Assembly (NCBI RefSeq): GCF_002078875.1
Contig: NC_034412.1
Location: 31,561,557 to 31,625,556, forward strand
Direction of reading: 5' to 3'
From: Numida meleagris
Taxonomy: Eukaryota > Chordata > Aves > Galliformes > Numididae
DNA length: 64,000 bases
Shown one piece after another: positions 54,136-63,063 of the stretch. The notes beneath the pieces are model-generated. The model was not told the origin of the DNA, did not search any database, and was given only the letters and a program-made list of their open reading frames with translations. The stretch's first letter is position 1; each line of letters opens with the position of its first letter. A program made the position numbers and the translations under genes.

Positions 54136-55103
54136 NNNNNNNNNNNNNNNNNNNNNNNNNNNNNNNNNNNNNNNNNNNNNNNNNNNNNNNNNNNNNNNNN
54201 NNNNNNNNNNNNNNNNNNNNNNNNNNNNNNNNNNNNNNNNNNNNNNNNNNNNNNNNNNNNNNNNNNNNNNNNNNNNNNNNNNNNNNNNNNNNNNNNNNNN
54301 NNNNNNNNNNNNNNNNNNNNNNNNNNNNNNNNNNNNNNNNNNNNNNNNNNNNNNNNNNNNNNNNNNNNNNNNNNNNNNNNNNNNNNNNNNNNNNNNNNNN
54401 NNNNNNNNNNNNNNNNNNNNNNNNNNNNNNNNNNNNNNNNNNNNNNNNNNNNNNNNNNNNNNNNNNNNNNNNNNNNNNNNNNNNNNNNNNNNNNNNNNNN
54501 NNNNNNNNNNNNNNNNNNNNNNNNNNNNNNNNNNNNNNNNNNNNNNNNNNNNNNNNNNNNNNNNNNNNNNNNNNNNNNNNNNNNNNNNNNNNNNNNNNNN
54601 NNNNNNNNNNNNNNNNNNNNNNNNNNNNNNNNNNNNNNNNNNNNNNNNNNNNNNNNNNNNNNNNNNNNNNNNNNNNNNNNNNNNNNNNNNNNNNNNNNNN
54701 NNNNNNNNNNNNNNNNNNNNNNNNNNNNNNNNNNNNNNNNNNNNNNNNNNNNNNNNNNNNNNNNNNNNNNNNNNNNNNNNNNNNNNNNNNNNNNNNNNNN
54801 NNNNNNNNNNNNNNNNNNNNNNNNNNNNNNNNNNNNNNNNNNNNNNNNNNNNNNNNNNNNNNNNNNNNNNNNNNNNNNNNNNNNNNNNNNNNNNNNNNNN
54901 NNNNNNNNNNNNNNNNNNNNNNNNNNNNNNNNNNNNNNNNNNNNNNNNNNNNNNNNNNNNNNNNNNNNNNNNNNNNNNNNNNNNNNNNNNNNNNNNNNNN
55001 NNNNNNNNNNNNNNNNNNNNNNNNNNNNNNNNNNNNNNNNNNNNNNNNNNNNNNNNNNNNNNNNNNNNNNNNNNNNNNNNNNNNNNNNNNNNNNNNNNNN
55101 NNN
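54136..55103. other. Assembly gap (968 N)
   Basis: Run of N inside the left provirus. All open frames that seem to cross it are artefacts. Its true size is unknown. Confidence 0.99.
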
Positions 55104-55392
55104 GCCCTGCATAACTGGTAGGAAAATCTCCTACATAGGAGATCATAATCTTAACCAGTGGGCGGTCCTGGGTGCTCAGAGTTAATGCCACGGAGGGCGT
55201 GTACATGGGGCTGGGCGTGGGGTCTGTCCAGTTGGCCCGGTTGGGAGAGAAGGGGAGGAGCCCTGGGCCACTCGGCCCTCCCCACTCTCGTTTCCCGACT
55301 CCCTTTGAGCCCTTTCCTTTCCACCCATTTTGTACGTATAACATTGTCGGGCGGTATGACCGCTTCGGCTGCACAATTGACATATCACTCCT
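55104..55392 (-). pseudogene. pro: pro: N-terminal part of a retroviral protease frame, cut by the gap
   Basis: This frame lies at -1 to gag. It is open from just after a TAA at 55393-55395 to the gap at 55103 and overlaps the 3' end of gag by about 210 bases. After a proline-rich stretch, the residues following the gag overlap (around T-Q-D-R-P-L-V-K-I) look like the start of an alpharetrovirus-type aspartic protease. The catalytic D-S/T-G triad would fall inside the gap, so activity cannot be judged. It has no start codon of its own in a plausible place and is best explained as reached by ribosomal frameshifting from gag at 55290-55296. In avian leukosis-type viruses the protease is in the gag frame, so this arrangement is unusual. 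Confidence 0.72.
55252..55296 (-). promoter_or_regulatory. -1 ribosomal frameshift signal between gag and pro
   Basis: The slippery heptamer G GGA AAC lies at 55296-55290 in exactly the gag phase (GGA and AAC are gag codons). A 6-nt spacer, GAGAGT (55289-55284), follows. Then comes a strong stem: GGGGAGG (55283-55277) with CCTCCCC (55258-55252), enclosing GCC-GAGT-GGC and an unpaired CCAGGGCT. A slip of -1 enters the open protease frame. GGGAAAC is a known betaretrovirus-type gag-pro site. Confidence 0.85.
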
Positions 55393-56910
55393 TTATCACG
55401 CTGGCCACCCCCCCTCGGGGCTCTAGATTGTGCTTTGATGTGGCCGAGCTGGCCACATCCAAAGCATGGGCCCCTTGCCTGCAGTGTTCCCTGTGGGCCT
55501 GTCACCGATATGGCAGAGACTATACCTTCCTGGATTGCAGCTGCAAGCCCCTCAGTAGTGACAGGGGCTGCCTTTTGTTTGTCTAGAACATATCTAATAA
55601 TCTCTCCTGGCGTGTTCTGCTTATCAGGGGCTGAGCGTAGTAAAGCTTTGATATCTTCATGAGACTTTTGTTTCAAGCAGTCCATAATAACAGGATTATG
55701 GACTGCTTTAGGCAAATCAGATCCTTCTACTGCTCTTATCAGCCGATCGGCAAACTCCTGAAATGACTCAGTGGGCCCCTGACAAATGTCTGTCCAAGGG
55801 GTTGGGGGTTCAGCATTATGTGCCAGCTTCCTAAATGCATCGATCATGGCATCTGTAGTTGCCAATAGCTCTCCAGGTCGTAAATGAGTTATTTGGGCAT
55901 GGGGATTAGCCATCCCTACAGCCGCTCCTGTTAACCTGGCCACATCCGTGCCATGCACGGGATGATTCGGGTCTCTTTCAGCTAATATTGCCACCTTTCT
56001 ACATTCGGATGTCCACTCTTCCTTCCAGAGAGTGTATTGTACCGGCTTAAGTGCCATTCGCATGAGATTAACTATATCATAGGGAAGCATAGGTCCGGGG
56101 GCCGTCAGTGCTTCCAATGCATTCAGTGTTAGTGGTGATCTCAGCCCCTTTTTCTCTACTGCCTCTAATAAGCGAGTAATGCCTTTCGGGTCTAGAGGCA
56201 CCCACGTCAGGCCTTCATCCCCCACCACCACTGGATATGCCCCCACCGACAGACCCTTGTCCTCAACTTCCTCCCTTACTCTCGACCAATCAGTTACCCG
56301 ATTGCAATGGCATTCTCGTTTGCCGCACCCGCACTTTACCCCAGTGGGGCTTACTACCACCCTTTTCAGAGAAGGATATGTAAGTTGATCCGGCTGCCGG
56401 CTCGGGTACGGCGGTGGGGTTTCATCCCGTCCCAGATGCCGGGGACCTCCATCTTTCTCTTTGCTCGGAAATGGGTTTGCAGAGGGCGCGGAGGGTGCGA
56501 TCTTCGTGGGCGCGGCGTCCTGTTCTTCTGTCGAGCACCTGATAACGACATCTCCCCCACCAGATCTCCCCTCCGTTTTTCCCCCCCCCGGATCGTCAGG
56601 CTCACCAGAGGTGCTCCGGGCTCCCTCCTCAAGCCCTAACAATTTTCGCACCTCGATAGCTGCTTTTCCCTCCTCCCTGGCTGCCCGTAAAGCCCCTAAA
56701 AACAATCCCCAGGTTTTTAATTCTGCCGCCTTCTGAACGCTCATCGTATGTCACGCCAGTGCAGATGTGAGAGAATCCCACTTCTGATGATTAAGTACAT
56801 CCTCTGGAGTATCTATTTCTCCTTCCCTTTCTAAGCGAGAGAGTACCGCAGTGATCTCTTTCTTAGAAGGCATATTCTTGCCACAGTAATCTTTACAGAA
56901 TTGCAACAAT

Positions 56911-56912
56911 AC
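56911..56912 (-). promoter_or_regulatory. Probable splice donor after gag codon 6
   Basis: AAG|GTATTG directly after the sixth gag codon. Avian leukosis-type viruses place their only major donor at this same codon. The position and phase, more than the motif alone, support the call. Confidence 0.65.
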
Positions 56913-56935
56913 CTTAATTACAGAATCCATGGTCA

Positions 56936-57065
56936 GTGCCCCACCGTCACCTCGGGTTTAACACGCTGAAAATAAAGTGGCACCCCGCCGTCACCTCGGG
57001 TTATACACGCCGAAAAATAAAGTGGCGCCCCGCCATCACCTCGGGTTATACACGCCAAAAATAAA
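56936..57065 (-). repeat. Three tandem ~44-bp repeats in the proviral leader
   Basis: Units at 56936-56976 (41 bp), 56977-57021 (45 bp) and 57022-57065 (44 bp). Each contains, in plus reading, TCACCTCGGGTT then ACACGC and AATAAAGTG. They lie between the primer binding site and gag, where retroviruses carry packaging signals. The AATAAA occurs only on the antisense strand. Confidence 0.9.
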
Positions 57066-57114
57066 GTGTCTAAACACACTCAACTCACAAAGTTACACAC
57101 AGTTACACACACGT

Positions 57115-57132
57115 TCCCGGGTTTCGGCACCA
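57115..57132 (-). promoter_or_regulatory. Primer binding site, tRNA-Phe type
   Basis: On the minus strand 57132-57115 reads TGGTGCCGAAACCCGGGA. This is complementary to the 18 nucleotides at the 3' end of vertebrate tRNA-Phe including CCA. It starts two bases after a CA that is the likely LTR end (57136-57135). Alpharetroviruses normally use tRNA-Trp. Confidence 0.9.
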
Positions 57133-57134
57133 CT

Positions 57135-57408
57135 TGAAAACACANAAGCTGATAAATCCAATACAGAGAGAGAGAATGTCCCAAAATCAAGGTAGGCCTT
57201 ACTCTACTACCGACGATAAGACGGCTGGAGAGCGAGGTGTTGCCAAGACGAGAGACGGCGGAAAAAAGGACGAGGTCTCGTGATCTGCAAGTTTTTATAC
57301 TGCGAGCTTCTATCTTTTCCCTCCGGCTGGAAAATGGTAACAAAGGAGCAAAGTACCGTGGGGACTGTAGTAGTCCTTCTCTTCTGAGAACTAGGTATGT
57401 CCACTACA
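57135..57408 (-). repeat. Probable 5' LTR of the left provirus
   Basis: The inner end is fixed by CA two bases before the primer binding site. A TATA box (TATAAAAA, 57299-57292) lies about 155 bases upstream of that end. The outer end at TGTAGTGG (57408) is only a candidate; a CCAAT-like motif further out, near 57,430, could belong to a longer U3. There is no AATAAA between the TATA box and the primer site, unlike the solo LTRs of this window, and the sequence is not similar to them. One N lies near 57145. Confidence 0.65.
57292..57299 (-). promoter_or_regulatory. TATA box of the left provirus LTR
   Basis: TATAAAAA on the minus strand, within the probable 5' LTR and correctly placed upstream of primer site and gag. 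Confidence 0.7.
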
Positions 57409-60400
57409 TGATGTTATGATGTGGAATACCAATAACCGAAAAACATTTCATAGATTGTAGGCACACGTTGTTTAGTAAGGAAGAATTATGGCCTATTCCA
57501 ATATACAGTTTGATATCTAATTTAATAAGAGATGAAGACATGCCAACACAGATTATATTGTCTGAACCTGTTTACAGGCAACTTCCTTCTAGTAGAGATT
57601 CCCTCCTTCACATGAAAGCAAAAATCAAATTCCTTTCATCTGCTACTTCCTTTTATTTTCCTCAAAACCCTTACCTGTAGTCTGTGTGATCTATGATAAT
57701 GGGTAGTATAGATGCTGGAGAAGTGGAAGGAATTCAGTGACAAACCATTTGAGACTCTCAAGAACATTCCTTGAAAAGACAAAATTGCAAAGTTGTACCT
57801 GCTGATGGAACTGGCCTTTCTCCTGATGGACCAAATTTCTGGACAGGAGAATTTAGAGTTCAAAGGGACATTTTGAAAAATAAGTAAATAAACCTGTTAC
57901 TTAGGGGCTGCTAAAAAAAAATCTTAAGATGTGAAATTGCATGCATAATGAATTTCTAACTCACAGACATAAGAATTACAGATGCACAAAAGAAGAAATT
58001 CAACGGCTGAAGCAGCCAGGCTAGAATCCAGGTATCCATCTCTGTGAGTCTAGACCTGACGAAGTCCTGGCAAGCTACTACTTAGAAGGAGGAGCAATGA
58101 AGCAAAAAGAAAGAATGGGGAACTGTGACAGGAGTGATAAGAGAATCAAATATCTGCGTATGATGGAGAGAGTCAGTATGACAACCACAAGAGTATGGCA
58201 AACTATAAAAAATGAATTATGCTGACATTTGTACAAATTCTCCAATTATTTGTAGGTGTAAGTGGAAGTCTCTTGAAAAACTAATGTGAAAGTATTAGAA
58301 ATGAAAGGAGAGGCAAGCTGGATTTTTATTTTTTATCTATCATTATTGAAAATCTATTGAGTGGTTGATTATTTTTCCACCTATTTAAAAAATACTGTAA
58401 ACACCATTGACAGACTAAAAAAAGATCAGTGAAAGCCAGAAAAAATGAAAATTCTTTCTTACCTCTATCAAGTAAATGTGTAGGTTTACTTTTGCCCAGG
58501 TTTTGCAAATTGTGAAGTCTGAAAGCAGATTTCTTTTTCACTGGGATGGCCAAGGGACTTTGGAATGCATTAGCCAGAAACTCAAAGGCACCCTTATGTT
58601 TGGTGTGAGAGAAATGTAAAATGAATAATAAATACCATAGCTGTTGCTAACTCATCCAAAAAATGAGTTAAAGTTTTCCTTCTGAAGCATTAGACATTTC
58701 ATATACAGTCTTTCAGGAGGCTGGAAAATGAATACATCATTTGGGAGAACAGATGAATATCACATAATTTATAACATCACAAATTATTTTATAGAACTGT
58801 CCAGATCCATGTACAACAACTTACTAGGAATGGAGTGGAAATGAACAGGACAGCTAAGGCTTTGCTTGGAGCCTGTACCCACGGTGGTAGAGCATCCCCC
58901 ATCAGGGACCAGGTTCAGGTCCACTTCTGGCACTATATCCCTGTCATCCTCCACAGCTGTGCTACACTGAACTGAAGTGAAACCTTGGTACTCTCTTGAT
59001 GAGAGATTTATATACTTCATGCACATCAGCAGAGCTGTATTGCTCATGGCAGCACATGTATAGAAGAAGGCAACAAGAGGCAATATTTTAAGTGACAGTA
59101 CAACATAGATAATAGAGAAAAAGGAGATAGTTACAGGAAGGGCAGAATAAATTGTGTCTCCTGATTCTTCAAGTGTGATTCAAGGACTTCTGGAAATCTT
59201 TCTTGTAGGAAAAGTCGTCTTTTAAGCCATTTTAGAATTGCTAAATCTATCTGTTCTTCTATACTAGCAACAGAAGACACCACATTTTCCCTCCAGAACA
59301 CAGTGCAGAACAGGTGTTCAGGAACTGGAGACATGGATTAAGGGCTCAGTCATCTGCACACAACCAGGAGGTTCAGACTTCACTGCCTTTTAATTAGTGA
59401 GATCAAAGGTTTGTGAACAGATATTTCTGGGAAACAGGAAAAATAGCAAGAGCCCGTGGAAAAAATCTGTTCCTCTATATTTTAAATAGAGTGAACATCT
59501 CATTTATTTCAGGAGCTGTGTTAAACTCTTACTATATCTTTTCTTTATTTTTTGCTCTCTTACTATATTTTTTCTTTCTTCAAATTATATATAATACATA
59601 TATATAGTTAAATACATATATATATTTCTGCAGAAAGAAAAAGCAAATACATTTTGCATGTAGAAGTCAAAATGAGGTCCTGCATCACAAATACGTATGC
59701 ACGTAAGTCATATACACCATTGGACTGGGACTAGAGCTGGCTAAAATATTTGAATGTCTTTAAAATACAGTTTAGGATGTAAAGAGAACTGGGAAATATA
59801 ACTGCTGGAAAGCTACTATTTCAAAGAGAAAAACTGGCTTTTTCCTAATATTTTATCCAAACTTATAAAACGGTTGTTTATCCAAACTTGTAAAATTGGT
59901 TGCTTACCTTTCCTGACAATAGTGTAATTACGCATAGTGAAATTGCAGTAAATTTTGAATCTCACTGCATTCAAAAAGGAATTCTGAGCAATTGCTAAGT
60001 TTTTGTGCTTTGGAAGTCCTAAAAGGAGTAATTTCATATAACTTAATTGATCATCATTTACAATTTCTGCGAGACAAGAATTAAGCGCTGAAATCACTAG
60101 AAAAAAAAGGCCCCTGTGATAAAATAGAATGGTACAAAAATGAAATTGTGAAATTCTTGCACATATAAAGGAAACGCCATTTTTATACATCTCATCATTG
60201 ATAACAATGTCACTCTTAATTCTGACATGATTATCTTGCCCGTTGTAAAAACAGTTCATCAATATGGGTTGAAAAGACAGCTTGTGATCATACTAACTGT
60301 ACTGCAAAGTTAAAGTATTGAATTAATCCACCAAACTATCACAATTTCAGCAAGAACATTTGTGGAAAATAGTAATATCTCAGGTAAAATTCACCCAAAC

Positions 60401-61079
60401 CTTTTGGAAAACTGCTGAAGAGCCCCACTGTCAGAAGTTACAAGAGTAAAGAGCTCAGTTCACTTTTTGAGAATGTCATCATTCTTTAACGCTCAGGTGA
60501 AATTCCCCTAATGAACAATGGAGGAAGATGGTTTCACACCAAGTCTCTCGTGATAACTCAGCTGAAACTACTGGTGCTGACTCTTCTGACTGGAGAAAAT
60601 CAGGATCATTCCCAGAGGCCAAATCTGCCTAGAACTAGCACGGAGGGTTGGCACTTGGCACCTGTGCTTATTGTGAAGTGTCAGAATCATACAGCACATG
60701 CTGGTAGTGGCCATCTGTTATGTACATTGATATCCCAGTGAAGGTCAGTGTGGGGAACAGCCCTGGTTTTCAGCCCTGTGATTTGAATGACAGAACAAGA
60801 CTCATCATCCATGCCTCTCCAGAACGTGAGCACTTTTTACACTGTGAAATTGGATCTAACTTCTGTTCTTCTCTTGTGTATGTGGAGACATCTTGGTATG
60901 TGCTGGTAAATCTGCATCAAGCAAAAAAAAAAAAGTATGTAAACTATGCACTGAGAATATAAATTATCCATGCCATTATATTTATATTTAGTGCTTTGCT
61001 TGCTATCAGTTGCAATCCTGTGTGGAATAAAATATACTCAGTCTGTCTTTTCACCATTTTTTCAATCGTGCAGGAGTAT
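57409..61079. other. Non-viral sequence between two proviruses
   Basis: AT-rich DNA without a recognised gene. The longest open frame (59816-60262, minus, up to 148 codons) has no known domain and begins with weak start choices; I treat it as chance. There is a short imperfect direct repeat near 59,850-59,900 (TTATCCAAACTTATAAAA twice) and AT dinucleotide runs near 59,585-59,625. Confidence 0.6.
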
Positions 61080-61367
61080 TCTGGATTGAAAGCACACTCA
61101 CACACACACACAGACACACACACAATAGCAGCAAGAAAAGCTTTTTTTTATTCAAAGGTATAGCACTACTTTTATAATGCTTGTTATCCACTATTGCCAT
61201 CTAAAGCTTACTCCCTTAATGCTGATTGGATATTTTTGCTGAGGCATGTAGCAGTGAAGCATGAAGCAGTATTTTCCATCTACTGACATATCAAAAGGTA
61301 GCTTATCGGATCATCTTAGTTTGCCATTTTCCCTGCATCACGGGTACATTATTTGGTCAACTTGTCC
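61080..61367 (-). repeat. Probable 3' LTR of the right provirus
   Basis: Directly after the env stop, the minus strand has a CCAAT box (in ATCCAATCAGC), TATAAAAG with TATAAA at 61176-61171, and AATAAA at 61152-61147, about 20 nt further. A G-rich start of R and a GT-rich run follow. The spacing is that of avian leukosis-type LTRs. Neither terminus nor a polypurine tract is clear, so the bounds are approximate. It is not visibly similar to the left provirus LTR. Confidence 0.6.
61092..61124. repeat. (CA)n microsatellite
   Basis: CA repeats with a CAGACA interruption. They lie within or just after the U5 part of the probable LTR, so they may be a post-insertion expansion. Confidence 0.92.
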
Positions 61368-63032
61368 CTATTCCTTCGGGGAGGGGGCCTTTCTCGTTAC
61401 ACNNNNNNNNNNNNNNNNNNNNNNNNNNNNNNNNNNNNNNNNNNNNNNNNNNNNNNNNNNNNNNNNNNNNNNNNNNNNNNNNNNNNNNNNNNNNNNNNNN
61501 NNNNNNNNNNNNNNNNNNNNNNNNNNNNNNNNNNNNNNNNNNNNNNNNNNNNNNNNNNNNNNNNNNNNNNNNNNNNNNNNNNNNNNNNNNNNNNNNNNNN
61601 NNNNNNNNNNNNNNNNNNNNNNNNNNNNNNNNNNNNNNNNNNNNNNNNNNNNNNNNNNNNNNNNNNNNNNNNNNNNNNNNNNNNNNNNNNNNNNNNNNNN
61701 NNNNNNNNNNNNNNNNNNNNNNNNNNNNNNNNNNNNNNNNNNNNNNNNNNNNNNNNNNNNNNNNNNNNNNNNNNNNNNNNNNNNNNNNNNNNNNNNNNNN
61801 NNNNNNNNNNNNNNNNNNNNNNNNNNNNNNNNNNNNNNNNNNNNNNNNNNNNNNNNNNNNNNNNNNNNNNNNNNNNNNNNNNNNNNNNNNNNNNNNNNNN
61901 NNNNNNNNNNNNNNNNNNNNNNNNNNNNNNNNNNNNNNNNNNNNNNNNNNNNNNNNNNNNNNNNNNNNNNNNNNNNNNNNNNNNNNNNNNNNNNNNNNNN
62001 NNNNNNNNNNNNNNNNNNNNNNNNNNNNNNNNNNNNNGTAGCATTTTCTATTATTTCTAGGGTAGCTGAAATATTAACAATTGCTTTTTCTAGCTCGCTT
62101 ACCCCAAGAAAGGGAATGAACCATCTAACGAAACTATGGAAACTAGTGGGTTTTTCCACTAAGGGGTTTAATGCCCTCCCTACCCTCTTCCAGGGTGTAC
62201 GGAGGTATCCCGTTAGGGGATTTGTCCAATCATGCATAGAAAGGATCGGTGCTAGGGCTCCTACAGTACATGCACCACCCCAACTTTCCGGTAAAGTCTT
62301 TCTTGCATATCCATCACCACACAACCACCATAAGCCCTTTGGAGGGCACCCAAACCTCACGCTATTGTTTAATGCTATTTGTATAGCGATAGGGCAATTT
62401 CCTTTTGATCCTGGACAATGAGTAATGTTTTTAGGAAGGTCTTTAAAGCTTCCTAAATTTTTACTCCCGTTTTTATTCAGCACTTCTGATTCCCATGGCC
62501 ACTGTATTTCAAACCTAGGAAAACTATTTTCATTACACAACTGTTCTGCTGATGGTGGTGGGCTTGTAGATGCAGGCAAAGGGTTTTCCGTACCCCAGCA
62601 CAACTCCTCTCCATTGGGGAGTCGTGTTCGGTGTTGTCCAGGCCCACATGCACCTACAGCCCAATATATATGAAATCCTTGAGGACTTGTGGAGTGATGA
62701 AAATTATCAAATGGCCAACTCCAATTTGAGAACGGAACTGGAATTCCCATTAGGGGAGTTTCCATGCTACCACCCCTTGGCATCATCGTACAGACCCAAC
62801 AATCTGATAGGTTGAAATTATGTGCTATTGTTTGGGTAATATTAATGTAGCTATTTCCTTTCCAAGCGAAAGCAGGATCTAAAGCAAATACCAAAAGCAA
62901 GAGTAAAAGCGGCAACAGTGAAGGCAGAACTAACGTGAAGCGTCCAAGTGCCACATTCGTCCACTTTTTGAGGAGCGGTTCCTTCTCTGTTCCTTCCTTG
63001 TCCGATGTCTCCGGTTGTGGTCTCCAGGGCAT
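61368..63032 (-). CDS. env: env, retroviral envelope glycoprotein, interrupted by an assembly gap
   Basis: Env is made as a membrane precursor of surface (SU) and transmembrane (TM) subunits. From the ATG at 63032, 331 codons are open to the gap. It has a long charged leader with a hydrophobic core (about 33-50) and probable signal cleavage after A-F-A at 56. A CWVC motif (78-81) in a D-C-W-V-C context follows, with many N-glycosylation sites (N64-I-T, N74-L-S and more) and a W-W-L-C-G block. Near the gap an F-I-P-F-L-G then L-E-K-A-I segment looks like the start of TM. No clear furin site is visible. A CXXC of this kind is typical of gamma-type Env. After the gap only ten codons and TAG (61370-61368) remain. 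The membrane anchor and CX6CC region would lie in the gap. The size given for the gap keeps the frame, but that proves nothing. Confidence 0.85.
   Translation of the reverse strand: MPWRPQPETSDKEGTEKEPLLKKWTNVALGRFTLVLPSLLPLLLLLLVFALDPAFAWKGNSYINITQTIAHNFNLSDCWVCTMMPRGGSMETPLMGIPVPFSNWSWPFDNFHHSTSPQGFHIYWAVGACGPGQHRTRLPNGEELCWGTENPLPASTSPPPSAEQLCNENSFPRFEIQWPWESEVLNKNGSKNLGSFKDLPKNITHCPGSKGNCPIAIQIALNNSVRFGCPPKGLWWLCGDGYARKTLPESWGGACTVGALAPILSMHDWTNPLTGYLRTPWKRVGRALNPLVEKPTSFHSFVRWFIPFLGVSELEKAIVNISATLEIIENAXXXXXXXXXXXXXXXXXXXXXXXXXXXXXXXXXXXXXXXXXXXXXXXXXXXXXXXXXXXXXXXXXXXXXXXXXXXXXXXXXXXXXXXXXXXXXXXXXXXXXXXXXXXXXXXXXXXXXXXXXXXXXXXXXXXXXXXXXXXXXXXXXXXXXXXXXXXXXXXXXXXXXXXXXXXXXXXXXXXXXXXXXXXXXXXXXXXXXXXXXXXXXXXXXXXXXVTRKAPSPKE
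61403..62037. other. Assembly gap (635 N)
   Basis: Run of N inside env, covering nearly all of the TM subunit. True size unknown. Confidence 0.99.
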
Positions 63033-63047
63033 TCTCAGGATTAGATT

Positions 63048-63062
63048 CTGCAAACAAGAAGG
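63048..63062 (-). promoter_or_regulatory. Probable env splice acceptor
   Basis: CCTTCTTGTTTGCAG on the minus strand, a pyrimidine-rich tract ending in CAG, 15 bases before the env ATG and just after the pol stop. A spliced env message is the rule in simple retroviruses. The acceptor joins in the env phase. Confidence 0.7.
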
Positions 63063-63063
63063 C

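Larger units (their letters stand above)
55182..56930 (-). pseudogene. gag: gag, alpharetrovirus-like, with one in-frame TGA
   Basis: Gag makes the virion shell (matrix, capsid, nucleocapsid). The ATG at 56928-56930 starts a matrix-like N-terminus. After 59 codons a TGA (56751-56753) breaks the frame, which then stays open for 523 codons to TAA at 55182. Counting from the ATG at 56744: an E-L-K-T-W-G matrix block at 8-13, late-domain motif PPPY at 110-113, a cysteine cluster C-G-C-x4-C-H-C at 138-147, a probable capsid start near P171, the major homology region (QGP, F and R-L) at 322-341, and two nucleocapsid knuckles. The first knuckle, 427-440, is C-C-H-S and so lacks its last cysteine; the second, 455-468, is an intact CCHC. 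The order is that of alpharetrovirus Gag. The single stop and one lost ligand mark a non-functional but relatively well-kept copy. Confidence 0.9.
53995..57408 (-). mobile_element. Defective endogenous retrovirus (left provirus)
   Basis: Read on the minus strand from 57,408 leftwards: probable 5' LTR, tRNA-Phe primer binding site, leader with tandem repeats, gag with one in-frame stop, and start of the protease frame. A 968-base gap and an unidentified GC-rich segment follow. Reverse transcriptase, integrase and env are not seen, and the gap as drawn is far too small to hold them. Either the element is internally deleted or the gap is mis-sized. Gag and protease resemble alpharetroviruses, but the gag/pro frame arrangement does not. 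The left boundary is a guess from the change in base composition near 53,990. Confidence 0.85.

Noticed and set aside
53995..55121. Long open frames across the 968-base gap on both strands
   Set aside because: Most of their length is N; only the short sequenced ends carry information, and only the protease start is credible.
56936..57065. AATAAA motifs in the leader repeats as poly(A) signals
   Set aside because: They occur only on the strand opposite to the provirus, so they cannot serve its transcript; an antisense use has no support.
59816..60262. 148-codon open frame on the minus strand
   Set aside because: No domain, weak start, no splice or promoter context, and AT-rich low-complexity surroundings. 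A frame this long is roughly what chance allows in 64 kb read on six frames.
61261..62673. Plus-strand open frames opposite env
   Set aside because: Antisense shadows of env, partly made of N.
62851..63057. 68-codon frame overlapping the env start
   Set aside because: It is a shadow of env in another frame without domain features; a small accessory protein is not supported.
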